A DNA stretch of 64,000 bases from G963665005 sp963665005 (GTDB lineage Bacteria; Bacillota; Clostridia; Christensenellales; SZUA-584). The stretch lies in the NCBI GenBank assembly GCA_963665005.2, contig CAXXTQ010000001.1, positions 2,542,001 through 2,606,000 on the forward strand, given 5' to 3'. This document shows, one piece after another, positions 23,974-32,082 of this stretch; position 1 is the first letter of the stretch, and every line of letters starts with the position of its first letter. A program made the translations under genes and the position numbers. The notes under the pieces were generated by a model, which searched no databases, was not told the origin of the DNA, and saw only the letters and a list, made by a program, of their open reading frames with translations.

Positions 23974-24408
23974 ATGAGAGTAGCAAGCATGGTTCTCGGT
24001 ATTGTCGGCGGTGTTCTGGCAATAATCACAGCCATTGTCTTTATCGTAATGGGCGGCGTTATGGCATCGTTAAACAACGATATAGATTTTGATATACAGA
24101 TAGAAAATCGGGGTTTCCCGTTTGACAGGCACAGCTTTTGGATGAGCGGCAATTCGGACGATATGGCGCTTACAGTATTTCACAGCATGGGCATTATCTT
24201 TCTCATTGCAGGCTCTGTAAGCTTAGCCGGCGGCGTTCTCGGCATTGTCGGCGGATCAATAGTCAAGAAGAAAAACGTACCGGCAGGCGTTCTTTTGATA
24301 ATCGCAGCGGTACTTTGCGCGTCCGTACTCTTTACCCTCGCCGCAATATTCGCGCTCGTACATGACAAAAAAAATCCGCCTCCCAAAAAAGTCATAGAAC
24401 AAACTTAG
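23974..24408 (+). CDS. DUF4064-like membrane protein
   Basis: The 144-residue protein has an N-terminal membrane helix containing LGIVGGVLAII and a polar loop of about 40 residues outside. Two further helices carry GGVLGIVGGSIVKKK at their joint, followed by a short basic tail. The repeated LGIVGG motif is the family mark. It is a paralogue of the gene broken by the insertion sequences 700 bases upstream. Function unknown. It has its own promoter and terminator. Confidence 0.7.
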   Translation: MRVASMVLGIVGGVLAIITAIVFIVMGGVMASLNNDIDFDIQIENRGFPFDRHSFWMSGNSDDMALTVFHSMGIIFLIAGSVSLAGGVLGIVGGSIVKKKNVPAGVLLIIAAVLCASVLFTLAAIFALVHDKKNPPPKKVIEQT

Positions 24409-24430
24409 CCCGCAAAATTTTGCGCATAAA

Positions 24431-24457
24431 AAGGACGGAAAATTTCCGTCCTTTTTT
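24431..24457 (+). terminator. Terminator of the DUF4064-like gene
   Basis: AAGGACGGAAA and TTTCCGTCCTT form a near-perfect stem followed by a T run. Confidence 0.85.
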
Positions 24458-24472
24458 CTTGCCGTTCGAAAT

Positions 24473-25156
24473 TTATTCTTTATCCTTTTTGTGAATAGTC
24501 AGATTTTTGATAGATTCTAATTTACCGTAAACAATCAAGATATCTCCAAGCTTTATGGTAAAATCCGCACTCGGAAAATCAACGGTATTAGACCCTCTGT
24601 CAACTTTCAGAACATGTATAAACATATCATTGAGTTTAGCTTTGCTCAAAGTCGTATTGCAAAGTTTATTTTCGCCGTCAATTATAATTTCATAAACTCC
24701 GTAGCCGGGGCTTACTTTTAACACCTCGTCTACAGACCTTTTCTCTGAATTTTTCATTATTCTGTTCGAAATGAATTTCTCTACTATCCTGTCGAATTTA
24801 CTAGATATAAATTTATTTCGTGTAATTACTATTATAAATACTATAAGCGCAAGCATTAAAAGCCCTATATATAAAAGCTGCCTGGAATCCTGCGTTATAA
24901 TATTAAATAACAAAGAGATTAAAGTTGCCTGTGCTATATAACTGAAAATCATAAGTACGCTGGCAATCCTTCTGCGCCCCGGATGCTGAGTTATAAGTTC
25001 AGACTCTCTTGTTGTAAATCCGGTGTGCGTAATCATAGAAATGACCTGGAACCTTGCTTTTTGTACATTCAATCCTGTTATTTTCAGTACTAAAGATAAT
25101 ATTTCTATAATAATCCACAGCGCAGCAAGAAGTATCAAAATATATACCAAGCTCAT
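24473..25156 (-). CDS. TrkA-C domain membrane protein
   Basis: The 227-residue protein has a first helix at the N-terminus (LVYILILLAALWIIIEIL) and a re-entrant-like segment with ITHTGFTTRESELI. Two more helices are followed by a cytoplasmic TrkA-C domain (about 160-225, ending FTIKLGDILIVYGKLESI). TrkA-C domains bind nucleotides or c-di-AMP and gate ion transporters. I start at MSLVYIL, preceded by AAGGAGG; the longer frame is rejected. It is a single gene, and no partner transporter is adjacent. Confidence 0.75.
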   Translation of the reverse strand: MSLVYILILLAALWIIIEILSLVLKITGLNVQKARFQVISMITHTGFTTRESELITQHPGRRRIASVLMIFSYIAQATLISLLFNIITQDSRQLLYIGLLMLALIVFIIVITRNKFISSKFDRIVEKFISNRIMKNSEKRSVDEVLKVSPGYGVYEIIIDGENKLCNTTLSKAKLNDMFIHVLKVDRGSNTVDFPSADFTIKLGDILIVYGKLESIKNLTIHKKDKE

Positions 25157-25397
25157 AAAACTGCCTCCTTTTTTTCTCATTATCAATTAATTATTATTAT
25201 ATCACAAATAAAAACCCATCAGATTGTTTTTTACCGGGCAGCAAAAGATAGATAATTCAATTTATTTTTTTAAAAAAATAACCAAATTGCTTATAAAATC
25301 TTTCCATTTTATTCATAATATTTATATTGCTATTTATATAACGCTCTGCTAGAATATGCGTGTAAAAACCAAATGTTGTTTTTAAGGAGGGCTGGTT

Positions 25398-25550
25398 ATG
25401 CCAAAGACTGGTCAGACGCCGGGAGAAGGGTTATATGAATGTTATAACTGTGGTGAATTCGTTGAGCTAGAGTCATGCGATGATGAATTGCCAGAATGCC
25501 CGATGTGCAACGGCAATGTTTTCGTGGAGGTTGAAATAGAAGAAGAATAG
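25398..25550 (+). CDS. Small zinc-ribbon protein
   Basis: The 50-residue protein reads MPKTGQTPGEGLYECYNCGE at the start and contains two Cys pairs, CYNC and CPMC, 19-20 residues apart, then an acidic tail. This is the PKTGxxPGxGxYxCxxCG type of zinc ribbon seen in small bacterial proteins. AAGGAGGG precedes the ATG. It is followed by a terminator and stands alone. The precise role is unknown. Confidence 0.75.
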   Translation: MPKTGQTPGEGLYECYNCGEFVELESCDDELPECPMCNGNVFVEVEIEEE

Positions 25551-25588
25551 AGTTTGTTTCTTCAACATCTCCCAAAAACTAGGCTAAA

Positions 25589-25616
25589 AACGGCTGTAAG
25601 ACTGCCAGCCGTTCTT
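25589..25616 (+). terminator. Terminator after the zinc-ribbon gene
   Basis: AACGGCTG/CAGCCGTT stem followed by CTTTAGTTTTG. Confidence 0.75.
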
Positions 25617-25670
25617 TAGTTTTGTTTTTTGCTTTAAATTAATATCATACATCAAAAAGGAGTTTTTGTT

Positions 25671-26579
25671 ATGCAAGGATGGATTATTTATAAAGAATCC
25701 CAAATTGAGATAAAGCCCGAATCATATGAAATAAACTGTTTTTTGAATGAAGCCGAAAAGCAAAATGTTGAGCTTAGTATTTTTAAACCCGAACAGTTCG
25801 ATTTAATTGTAACAAGAGAAGACCGCAAAAGTATCTATATAAACGGTGAACAAGTTCCCCTTCCCGATTTTGTATTATCCAGAATGGGTGCGGGAACAAC
25901 ATATTTCGCACTTTCCATACTCCGTCACTTAGAAAGACTCGGAGTACCGATTATAAATTCATCTTACAGCGTTGAGACAGTAAAAGATAAGCTTTATTCT
26001 CAGCAGATTCTTGCGGAAAATAATTTGCCTGTTCCAAAAACAATGCTAATGAAGTTTCCTATAAATATCGACCTTATAGATAAACAAATAGGTTTCCCGA
26101 CAGTCATAAAAACCGTTTCAGGTTCTCAGGGCAAAGGGGTTTTTCTTGCAGAAAAAAAATCGCATTTGATAGATCTTATGCATCTTATTGAATTAACTAA
26201 CCCCCGGTTTAACCTTATTTTTCAGGAGTTTATAGAGAAAAGCTACGGCAGAGACCTGCGTGTTTTTATAATCGGCGGCAGAGCTGTAGGCTGTATGGAA
26301 AGAACCGCATCCGACGGCGGTTTTAAAGCAAATTTTTCTTCCGGCGGAACTGTAAAAGAACACGAAATAACGCCTGAGATAGAATGGCTCGCTACAGAGG
26401 CCGCGAGAATACTCGGCCTTGATATTGCGGGAGTAGACCTTTTGTTTGATGAAGATCATTTCAAAATCTGCGAAGTGAACTCTTCGCCGGGCTTTAAAGG
26501 CCTGCACTCTTGCTGCAGCGTAAATATTCCTAAAGAAATTTATCATTATATAAAAATCAGGTATGGTAAATTCGCTTAG
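25671..26579 (+). CDS. RimK-like ATP-grasp ligase
   Basis: The 302-residue protein has an N-terminal pre-ATP-grasp domain, then an ATP-grasp core beginning near residue 110 (SVETVKDKLYSQQILAENNLPVPKT). ATP-binding strands follow in FPTVIKTVSGSQGKGVFL, and the metal-binding end is AGVDLLFDEDHFKICEVNSSPGF. This places it with RimK/LysX-type ligases, which join amino acids (often glutamate) to protein or small-molecule amines. The substrate cannot be told from sequence, and no peptide precursor gene is adjacent. Confidence 0.85.
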   Translation: MQGWIIYKESQIEIKPESYEINCFLNEAEKQNVELSIFKPEQFDLIVTREDRKSIYINGEQVPLPDFVLSRMGAGTTYFALSILRHLERLGVPIINSSYSVETVKDKLYSQQILAENNLPVPKTMLMKFPINIDLIDKQIGFPTVIKTVSGSQGKGVFLAEKKSHLIDLMHLIELTNPRFNLIFQEFIEKSYGRDLRVFIIGGRAVGCMERTASDGGFKANFSSGGTVKEHEITPEIEWLATEAARILGLDIAGVDLLFDEDHFKICEVNSSPGFKGLHSCCSVNIPKEIYHYIKIRYGKFA

Positions 26580-26631
26580 ACTGTATTATTTATTTTTATT
26601 AGTATTCTAAAATCAGGGGGGGGTAGAATTA

Positions 26632-27165
26632 ATGGATTTTTTCTTAGGGACAAGCATATGGGTCTATATATTCATATTCTTCGGAAAAATATTAGAAGTA
26701 AGCATAGCAACACTAAGGGTTATGCTTATAAACCGGGGCGAACGCCTTGCAGGCAGTTTTATAGCCATATTCGAAGTTTCTTTATGGCTTATAGTCACAG
26801 GCACCGTACTTGCAGGTTTTACTAATGATTTTGTAAAAATTGTCGTTTTCGTTATCGCTTTTGCGCTCGGAAACTACTTAGGCTCATGGCTTGAAAGCAG
26901 ACTTGCTTTTGGTATGAGTTCTATACAGGTAATCGTTCCCGAAAATGTTTCATGGGAACAGCTTGTGAAAAAACTGAGAGACAAGCATTTTGGAGTCACC
27001 GTTTTATCGGGAGAAGGCAAAGACGGGGACCGCAAAATACTTGTTTTACATTTAAAAAGAAAGAGAATCTCACTAGCTGTTAATATAATCAGAAAACACT
27101 CAAAAGACGTTTTTATAACGATGAATAACATAAAGCTTGTCTGCGGAGGCTATATAAAAAAATAA
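26632..27165 (+). CDS. UPF0316 (DUF5698/DUF2179) membrane protein
   Basis: The 177-residue protein has three membrane helices, with GKILEVSIATLRVMLINRG in the first loop and ALGNYLGSWLESRLAFG at the end of the third. A C-terminal DUF2179-type domain starts VIVPENVSWEQLVKKLRDKH. This is the UPF0316/YebE layout. GGGGGG-type ribosome site before the ATG. It follows the ligase gene by 52 bases in the same direction and may be co-transcribed. The function of the family is unknown. Confidence 0.85.
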   Translation: MDFFLGTSIWVYIFIFFGKILEVSIATLRVMLINRGERLAGSFIAIFEVSLWLIVTGTVLAGFTNDFVKIVVFVIAFALGNYLGSWLESRLAFGMSSIQVIVPENVSWEQLVKKLRDKHFGVTVLSGEGKDGDRKILVLHLKRKRISLAVNIIRKHSKDVFITMNNIKLVCGGYIKK

Positions 27166-27189
27166 GAGTTTTCTGCAAAATCATTAAAA

Positions 27190-27218
27190 AAGGCCGTAGT
27201 TGTTACTGCGGTCTTTTA
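27190..27218 (+). terminator. Terminator after the UPF0316 gene
   Basis: GGCCGTAGT/ACTGCGGTC stem (one wobble) followed by TTTTATTTAT. Confidence 0.75.
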
Positions 27219-27239
27219 TTTATATAAATTAGGTATATA

Positions 27240-27267
27240 AAAAGGACAAGCTTTTAGAGCCTGCCCT
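27240..27267 (-). terminator. Terminator downstream of the small XRE regulator
   Basis: On the minus strand GGGCAGGC/GCTTGTCC with two wobble pairs is followed by a T5 run. A further hairpin, CGGCAG/CTGCCG, lies at 27341-27359. The 120 bases between this and the XRE stop hold no gene that I can see. Confidence 0.55.
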
Positions 27268-27388
27268 TTCCCCCTTCACATCAGCAGTTTTACAAATCTT
27301 TTCCTCGCCTAACACATTGCCAATGCGGTATCGCTCGGCAGTCTAACGCTGCCGTATACGCCTTTTAGCCAAAATGCACCCGTCTTTT

Positions 27389-27577
27389 TTACCAGAAAAG
27401 CTCATCAAGAGTTTTCCCAAGCGCACGGCATATCTTTACGCACAGATTCAGCGACGGATTATATTTTCCCGCTTCTATCATACCGATAGTCTGCCGCGTA
27501 ACCCTCACTTTCTTTGCCAGCCGTTCTTGCGAAAGATCACATTGCACTCTTGCGACCTTCATTCGCCGATTTTTCAA
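27389..27577 (-). CDS. Small XRE-family (Cro/C1-type) regulator
   Basis: The 62-residue protein is almost entirely a helix-turn-helix domain: LSQERLAKKVRVTRQTIGMIEAGKYNPSLNLCVKICRALG. It is typical of the short YgzD-like regulators of Firmicutes. AGGTGTG precedes the start. In many genomes such genes are followed by a small membrane-protein gene, but here only a hairpin and terminator follow. The target is unknown. Confidence 0.85.
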   Translation of the reverse strand: MKNRRMKVARVQCDLSQERLAKKVRVTRQTIGMIEAGKYNPSLNLCVKICRALGKTLDELFW

Positions 27578-27736
27578 GGCACACCTCCAACTGCTTATAT
27601 TGTAATATATATCTGTCTTTTTGTCAACTATTTATTTTATTTTGCAATCTATATCTTGCATTTGACGCAAATTCCACTTTGTCTATGATACGAAGGCCGC
27701 TCAGCATGGAGAAATACAGTTAGATAAAAATAGAAA

Positions 27737-27764
27737 GTCATTCTAAACAAAGTGAAGAATCTTT
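27737..27764. repeat. Interspersed GTCATTCT...GAAGAATCTT repeat, copy 2
   Basis: GTCATTCTAAACAAAGTGAA followed by GAATCTTT; related to copies at 12213, 31926, 47702 and 47758. Confidence 0.65.
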
Positions 27765-27841
27765 CTCAACCAAACTATAAAATTCCGCCCCTTTGCCAAT
27801 GAAATCTGTTATAATGTCTTTATTAAATTCAAGGAGACGGC

Positions 27842-28765
27842 ATGACAGAATTACTTTACATACTTTTAGAAATATCACTGCCTATAATAATACTTATCGC
27901 CTTGGGCTTCGGCTTCCAGAAGATTTTCAAGACTGACGCACGTGCGCTTCCGAAGTTGACAATGTATCTCATATTTCCCATTGTAATCTTCGTAAAAATC
28001 TACCAATCGGGAATCACTTGGAAGCTTATACTTACTGTGCTGCCGTATATCTTTTTGCTGCAAGTCCTTATGTATGTTATCAGCCTTGCTGTAAGCGGAA
28101 TTTTTCGGTTTGACAAAAGCAAACGCAAAGCGCTTGGAAACACTTTCGTATTTTTCAATATAGGCAACTATGGCATTCCTCTGATAGATTTGTCGTTCGC
28201 CGGCAACCCGTTAGCCGTTGCTTCCCAGCTTTTTATAGTCATTATACAAAACATTACAACGTTTACTTTCGGCGTGTTTCAGGCAAGCTCGGGCAAATCG
28301 TCAACATTAACGGCGCTGAAAAACGTCATTAAAATGCCTTCGCTTTATGCAGTTGCGCTTGCAGCTTTGTTCAAAGGGCTCCATATCGGCATACCCAATA
28401 CCATAATGATTCCGCTTAATTATATCGACGGCGCTTTTGTCGCAACAGCTCTCATCACGCTTGGTGTACAGCTTGCAGAGGTGCGCATAAACCACAGCCT
28501 TGTACACGTACTTGCCGGCTCTGCAATAAAAATGCTGGCCGCGCCCCTACTCGGGTTTGCTCTCGTGCTTCTTCTCGGCATTGAAGGGATACTCGCTCAG
28601 GCGCTGATAATCGGTATATCTACGCCCACGGCCGTATCTTGCGCTATAATAGCAAAGGAATTTGACAACGAACCGGATTTTGTCGCGGAGTTTGTGCTCG
28701 CCACTACACTTTTCTGCACTGTGACTCTGCCTCTGATCATATTTTTTGTTCGCCAGTATTTTTAA
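27842..28765 (+). CDS. AEC-family permease (auxin efflux carrier/malate permease type)
   Basis: The 307-residue protein has about ten membrane segments in two inverted halves. It contains the family features FVFFNIGNYGIPL in the first half and GISTPTAVSCAIIAKEF in the second. AEC permeases export organic acids or similar anions, and the substrate here is not defined. AAGGAG lies 8 bases before the ATG. A small lipoprotein gene follows 37 bases later and may share the message. Confidence 0.85.
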   Translation: MTELLYILLEISLPIIILIALGFGFQKIFKTDARALPKLTMYLIFPIVIFVKIYQSGITWKLILTVLPYIFLLQVLMYVISLAVSGIFRFDKSKRKALGNTFVFFNIGNYGIPLIDLSFAGNPLAVASQLFIVIIQNITTFTFGVFQASSGKSSTLTALKNVIKMPSLYAVALAALFKGLHIGIPNTIMIPLNYIDGAFVATALITLGVQLAEVRINHSLVHVLAGSAIKMLAAPLLGFALVLLLGIEGILAQALIIGISTPTAVSCAIIAKEFDNEPDFVAEFVLATTLFCTVTLPLIIFFVRQYF

Positions 28766-28802
28766 ATAAATTTGTTATTAATAAACGGAGGTGTTATAAA
28801 TT

Positions 28803-29207
28803 ATGAAAAAAACAATTTTTATCGTACTGCTTGCTTTGGTTATCGTCTTTGCGGGCTGCAGTATAAGCTTTACTACCGCAAATATTACAAACGCAGCCAT
28901 GACATCGGGAATAGAAGAAGGAGTGCCTGTCGACAGCGTAAAAGGGTATACGCAGGATACGGAGAAATTCTATGCTTCCTGTGTGCTGAATAACGCACCG
29001 GATGACACAATAGTCAGATTCGTCTGGAGCTATGTTACAGAGCCTCAGGTATTAGATGAAATTGAGATTAACAACGAAGGCCAAAGCGGTATTTATCTTT
29101 TCAGCTCATACCCTACCCAAGGCTTGCCGACCGGCGAATACAGCGTAGAAATCTATGTTGATGACAGAGAAGACCCCGATGCTACAATAGGTTTTACTCT
29201 GCAATAA
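28803..29207 (+). CDS. Small secreted lipoprotein
   Basis: The 134-residue protein has a signal peptide with lipobox VFAGC (Cys19 would be lipidated). The mature part contains VRFVWSYVTEPQVLDEIEIN and GLPTGEYSVEIYVDDRE, a fold resembling Ig-like domains that present a beta-sandwich outside the cell. GGAGG precedes the ATG. Likely anchored on the outer face of the membrane; partner unknown. Confidence 0.75.
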   Translation: MKKTIFIVLLALVIVFAGCSISFTTANITNAAMTSGIEEGVPVDSVKGYTQDTEKFYASCVLNNAPDDTIVRFVWSYVTEPQVLDEIEINNEGQSGIYLFSSYPTQGLPTGEYSVEIYVDDREDPDATIGFTLQ

Positions 29208-29230
29208 CAAATTTTCAAGCGTAGAAAAAA

Positions 29231-29264
29231 AACACCTCATGCAAAAGTACACGAGGTGTTTTTT
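29231..29264 (+). terminator. Terminator of the lipoprotein gene
   Basis: AACACCTC/GAGGTGTT perfect 8-base stem with a T6 run; an A run on the other side would also serve the opposing gene. Confidence 0.85.
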
Positions 29265-29290
29265 GTTTTGATATTATCCCCCCATGCTTT

Positions 29291-30019
29291 CTAATCTGCC
29301 AATGAGACATACAAAGGAGTGGCAAGCAAATACACATATTTTTTTATTCCTTCAATATCAAAATCAATGTATTTAAAAGCAGATTCTTTTATTTCGTTTA
29401 CACTGTACGTTTTATTATAAAGAACTTTTGCAATAAACTCATAATTTGCTTTCTCTCCCTTGTAACGCTTATTTATATAATTCATATGTTCATAAAGCTC
29501 CATATCAGTTTCCTGATGAAAGAAAGGCTCTACCCGCCGGCCTTCACCCATGAAGAAAAATTCTTTTTCTGCGTATTCGTCCATATCAGTATTTTTGCAG
29601 ATCTCCATGAACGTAAACGTGTTAGAAGCTGATACAAGCTTATCCGAAGGCTCATTGCCGACGATGTTATGGCATGAGCCTACAAGCCCAATAATATAAA
29701 GCGTTTCGCCTTCTTTTTCCAGCGCGCTCCAATATGTGAAATTTTCCTTTATATTTATCTGCCATCCCATTTGCAGCTCAGCCTTAACATATTCAATCGG
29801 CTCTTCTATACTCCCGATCAAACGCTGCTTCTCAAGCGCTTTTACAATTTCCTCTGCTTTTTTATATTTATTAGTATCCTGCGTTTTTCTTTTGGTATAT
29901 TCGCCCTTAATAAGTTTTAAATCGGCTCCGATTTTTGTTTCTCTTTGCGTATCGCTGTCTTTTATCTGGCTGTACAGCATATCGATTTTATTATCCGATA
30001 AATATACATAATATTTCAC
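29291..30019 (-). CDS. Unknown protein with DUF7019-like N-terminus
   Basis: The 242-residue soluble protein starts MKYYVYLSDNKIDMLYSQI, the YxxVYxSDxKxDMLxxQI pattern that I associate with DUF7019. It continues with an ELQMGWQINIKENFTYWSAL segment and a mixed helical C-terminus. There is no signal peptide and no catalytic motif that I can name. It is a single gene on the minus strand. The family assignment is tentative, and no function is known. Confidence 0.5.
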   Translation of the reverse strand: MKYYVYLSDNKIDMLYSQIKDSDTQRETKIGADLKLIKGEYTKRKTQDTNKYKKAEEIVKALEKQRLIGSIEEPIEYVKAELQMGWQINIKENFTYWSALEKEGETLYIIGLVGSCHNIVGNEPSDKLVSASNTFTFMEICKNTDMDEYAEKEFFFMGEGRRVEPFFHQETDMELYEHMNYINKRYKGEKANYEFIAKVLYNKTYSVNEIKESAFKYIDFDIEGIKKYVYLLATPLYVSLAD

Positions 30020-30109
30020 GCTATAATTACCTCATGCCTTTAAATATTTCTTATTAATGATGTTTTTATTTTACCATATTTTATCGGCCTGTCATAGCAT
30101 ATTTGCTCC

Positions 30110-30643
30110 TTAAAGCATCTTTGCCCTCTCGTATATCAGGCTTTGCTGCTCCTTGCTCACTATCTTGTTTAATACAAAAGCTATTATGGATATACCAATC
30201 AAACTAAGCGCGAGCCTTGTCATGGCAAACTTTGCGCCGAGAGACGATATCTCGAATAATACCATAGGTACTTTTGTAGTAGACCATGCGCCAATAAATA
30301 AAAGCACGTTAGAAAATTTGGCGCCCTTTTTCATAAACACGGCCGCCACAGGAAATGCTGCGTACAACGGCCCCGCCGCCGCAGATCCCAGCACGATTGC
30401 CAAAATAATGCCCCTTGCTCCCGAGCCCTCTCCCATAAACCGCACCATAGTCTCCCTCGGAACCCAGACATCGAGCAGCCCGAGCAGTACGAATATCGGC
30501 GGAATTACAAGAAGCATCTCCCACAGAGTATAAAGTGTAGTGTCGACAGCTTTTTTGCCTATATCGCCGAAGAATGTAAATACAAAGGCGAGTATAAGCG
30601 CTGTTATAATAAAAAACAAATACCGTTTAATAAACTTTTTCAT
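30110..30643 (-). CDS. Permease, second half of a split ArsP-like pair
   Basis: The 177-residue protein has four or five membrane segments, including FVLLGLLDVWVPRETMVRFMGEGSGARG and GSAAAGPLYAAFPVAAVFMKKG. These match the conserved core of predicted permeases of the ArsP_1 (DUF318) type. It overlaps the upstream partner by 4 bases (30640-30643). The two proteins together would make one full permease. Members move organoarsenicals or other unknown substrates. Confidence 0.75.
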   Translation of the reverse strand: MKKFIKRYLFFIITALILAFVFTFFGDIGKKAVDTTLYTLWEMLLVIPPIFVLLGLLDVWVPRETMVRFMGEGSGARGIILAIVLGSAAAGPLYAAFPVAAVFMKKGAKFSNVLLFIGAWSTTKVPMVLFEISSLGAKFAMTRLALSLIGISIIAFVLNKIVSKEQQSLIYERAKML

Positions 30644-31128
30644 ATCTCACCCATCACCTTTCCTATGACAAACGCTACTGCAAACGAGAACAAAAACGCC
30701 ATTACGTTTCGCAGTATCGTCGGTTTTTTACCAAAATATTTAAACTCGACCGGCAGCGTTACAACGCCAACCATCATAAGCGATGATATAAATGCGCCTA
30801 TCTGCATATACCCCGCGCCTCCCGCTAAAAGAAGCGCCGCCGTCGGAAAAGCTACCATTCCGGGTATTAACGTAATTGCGCCTACCGCCGACGCCAATGC
30901 AACACCCAGCCATCCCGATGATCTGCCTATAATTCCGCTTATCGTCTGCGTATCTAGAACGGCGAGCACAAGCCCTACGAGTATAACTACGCTCAAAAGC
31001 ATAGGCAGTATGTTCTCAAGAGCCTTCCATGCTTTTTTCATCGCCTTTTTTGTCTTTTGTTTGCTCTTTATAAGCGATAGCACGACAAGTGCCGCCGTCA
31101 CCGCGTATAAAATAATTGTCTGAGCCAT
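30640..31128 (-). CDS. Permease, first half of a split ArsP-like pair
   Basis: The 162-residue protein has four membrane segments and a basic N-terminal loop (KSKQKTKKAMKKAWKALENILPMLLSV). A core segment contains TLIPGMVAFPTAALLLAGGAGYMQIGAF. It is a shifted counterpart of the partner protein: the GxxAAxPxAAxL-type core occurs once in each. It lies 12 bases downstream of a PadR-type regulator gene and is surely under its control. Confidence 0.75.
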   Translation of the reverse strand: MAQTIILYAVTAALVVLSLIKSKQKTKKAMKKAWKALENILPMLLSVVILVGLVLAVLDTQTISGIIGRSSGWLGVALASAVGAITLIPGMVAFPTAALLLAGGAGYMQIGAFISSLMMVGVVTLPVEFKYFGKKPTILRNVMAFLFSFAVAFVIGKVMGEI

Positions 31129-31140
31129 ATATACCCTCCG

Positions 31141-31608
31141 CTATTTATTGATTGTTTTTTCATACCGCGCAAGAAGCGTTTCTATGCGCTTTTTTCTCTG
31201 TTTTAGCACCTCTGTCTTTTCACAGAGCTCTGTTTTTCCTGTGTCCGTTATGGTATAGACTCTGCGCCTCGGGCCTTGCCCGCCCTGCTCCCAGCTTGAT
31301 TTTACCCAGCCTTCCGCTTCCATGTTTCTAAGCGTTCTGTAAAGCGTACTGACATTAATATCTTTTAATCCGAATTCGCCAAGCTTTTCCGCGAGGCTGT
31401 ATCCGTGATACGTATCGCTATAAAGAAGTACGAGCATGCATATCTCCATAAATCTGCGCATATAATGGACGCTTTCGCAGGCACAGCCCATGCCTCCGCT
31501 TTTTGCCCCATGCCCTTTGCACTTATTATTACCGCCACGGCCGCCGCTAAAACCTGTGCCGCCTGCGTTCTCTTGTATGCTCCCGCCGCTGTTTTTTCCC
31601 TCTGCCAT
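31141..31608 (-). CDS. PadR-family regulator with Gly/Cys/His-rich N-terminal extension
   Basis: The 155-residue protein has an unusual N-terminal 45 residues rich in Gly and Asn that contain KCKGHGAKSGGMGCACESVH. A PadR winged helix follows (YHGYSLAEKLGEFGL, STLYRTLRNMEAEGW, GPRRRVYTITDTG). Three Cys and two His close together could bind a metal or an arsenical. I start at MAEGKNS, with GAGGTGA upstream. It heads the operon with the split permease, so a metal or organometal-responsive efflux unit is a fair guess. A promoter palindrome agrees with autorepression. Confidence 0.8.
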   Translation of the reverse strand: MAEGKNSGGSIQENAGGTGFSGGRGGNNKCKGHGAKSGGMGCACESVHYMRRFMEICMLVLLYSDTYHGYSLAEKLGEFGLKDINVSTLYRTLRNMEAEGWVKSSWEQGGQGPRRRVYTITDTGKTELCEKTEVLKQRKKRIETLLARYEKTINK

Positions 31609-31637
31609 AAAAATCACCTCGCCTTTGTCGCCGCGTT

Positions 31638-31699
31638 ACTATATCCCCTGCGTATATAGTCGTTAAGCATATAATAAGCCAGCTCTGCCCTTTTGTCAA
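31638..31699 (-). promoter_or_regulatory. Promoter and operator of the PadR-permease operon
   Basis: On the minus strand TTGACA (31699-31694), 17 bases, TATTAT (31676-31671). The inverted repeat ACTATAT-N9-ATATAGT (31638-31660) covers the start region, where a PadR repressor would bind. Confidence 0.7.
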
Positions 31700-31748
31700 G
31701 AATTTGTAGCCTTCTTCGATTTAAAAAGAGCGAGATTGATACGTTACT

Positions 31749-31884
31749 AATGACACCTTGACTTTTAATCAAGTACGTACGCCGTCTAGAGTATTTGACT
31801 AAGAATCAAAAGGTCATTGTAAATAGCGCACCCGACTCTTAATCAGGGTGTCAAATCGACTGCCTGACTGCCAGTCAGGAGGTC
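31749..31884 (+). other. Tandem array of four tRNA anticodon-arm-like hairpins
   Basis: Four stem-loops at 31757-31773, 31794-31810, 31831-31847 and 31863-31879 each have a 5-base stem and a 7-base loop: CTTTTAA, CTAAGAA, CTCTTAA and CTGCCAG. These are exact tRNA anticodon-arm dimensions with U33 in place and would read as anticodons TTT, AAG, CTT and GCC. Three stems are perfect and the third has one mismatch. Units 2 and 4 are followed by AGGTC, the usual variable loop. Units 2 and 3 are preceded by TAGAGTA and TAGCGCA, like the end of a D arm. Starts are 37, 37 and 32 bases apart. No acceptor stem is visible, so these are not tRNA genes. Confidence 0.6.
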
Positions 31885-31925
31885 ACAAAAATTCCCCACC
31901 GCGTTTTAAAACTCCCCATTACTTT

Positions 31926-31952
31926 GTCATTCTGAAGGCATTTATGCCCGAC
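31926..31952. repeat. Interspersed GTCATTCTGA repeat, copy 3
   Basis: GTCATTCTGAAGGCATTTAT followed by GCCCGAC. It matches the first part of the copy at 47758 with small changes but lacks the GAAGAATCTT end. Confidence 0.6.
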
Positions 31953-32082
31953 AACGTCGCTCTAGCGGCATCGCATATATCTTTTACAGAAGCGTATTCC
32001 TAATTGCTTTTGCCGCAATCGGGTGGTAAAATAAAACAAAGAAATAAAGAGACGCACACTATATTTCTCTTAGAGGTTTTTA

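Noticed and set aside
31749..31884. True tRNA genes at the anticodon-arm array
   Set aside because: Units are 32-37 bases apart and lack acceptor stems and full T arms, so no complete tRNA can be folded.
31749..31884. CRISPR array
   Set aside because: The repeated parts are hairpins with differing sequence, not identical direct repeats, there are no cas genes, and spacing is not constant.
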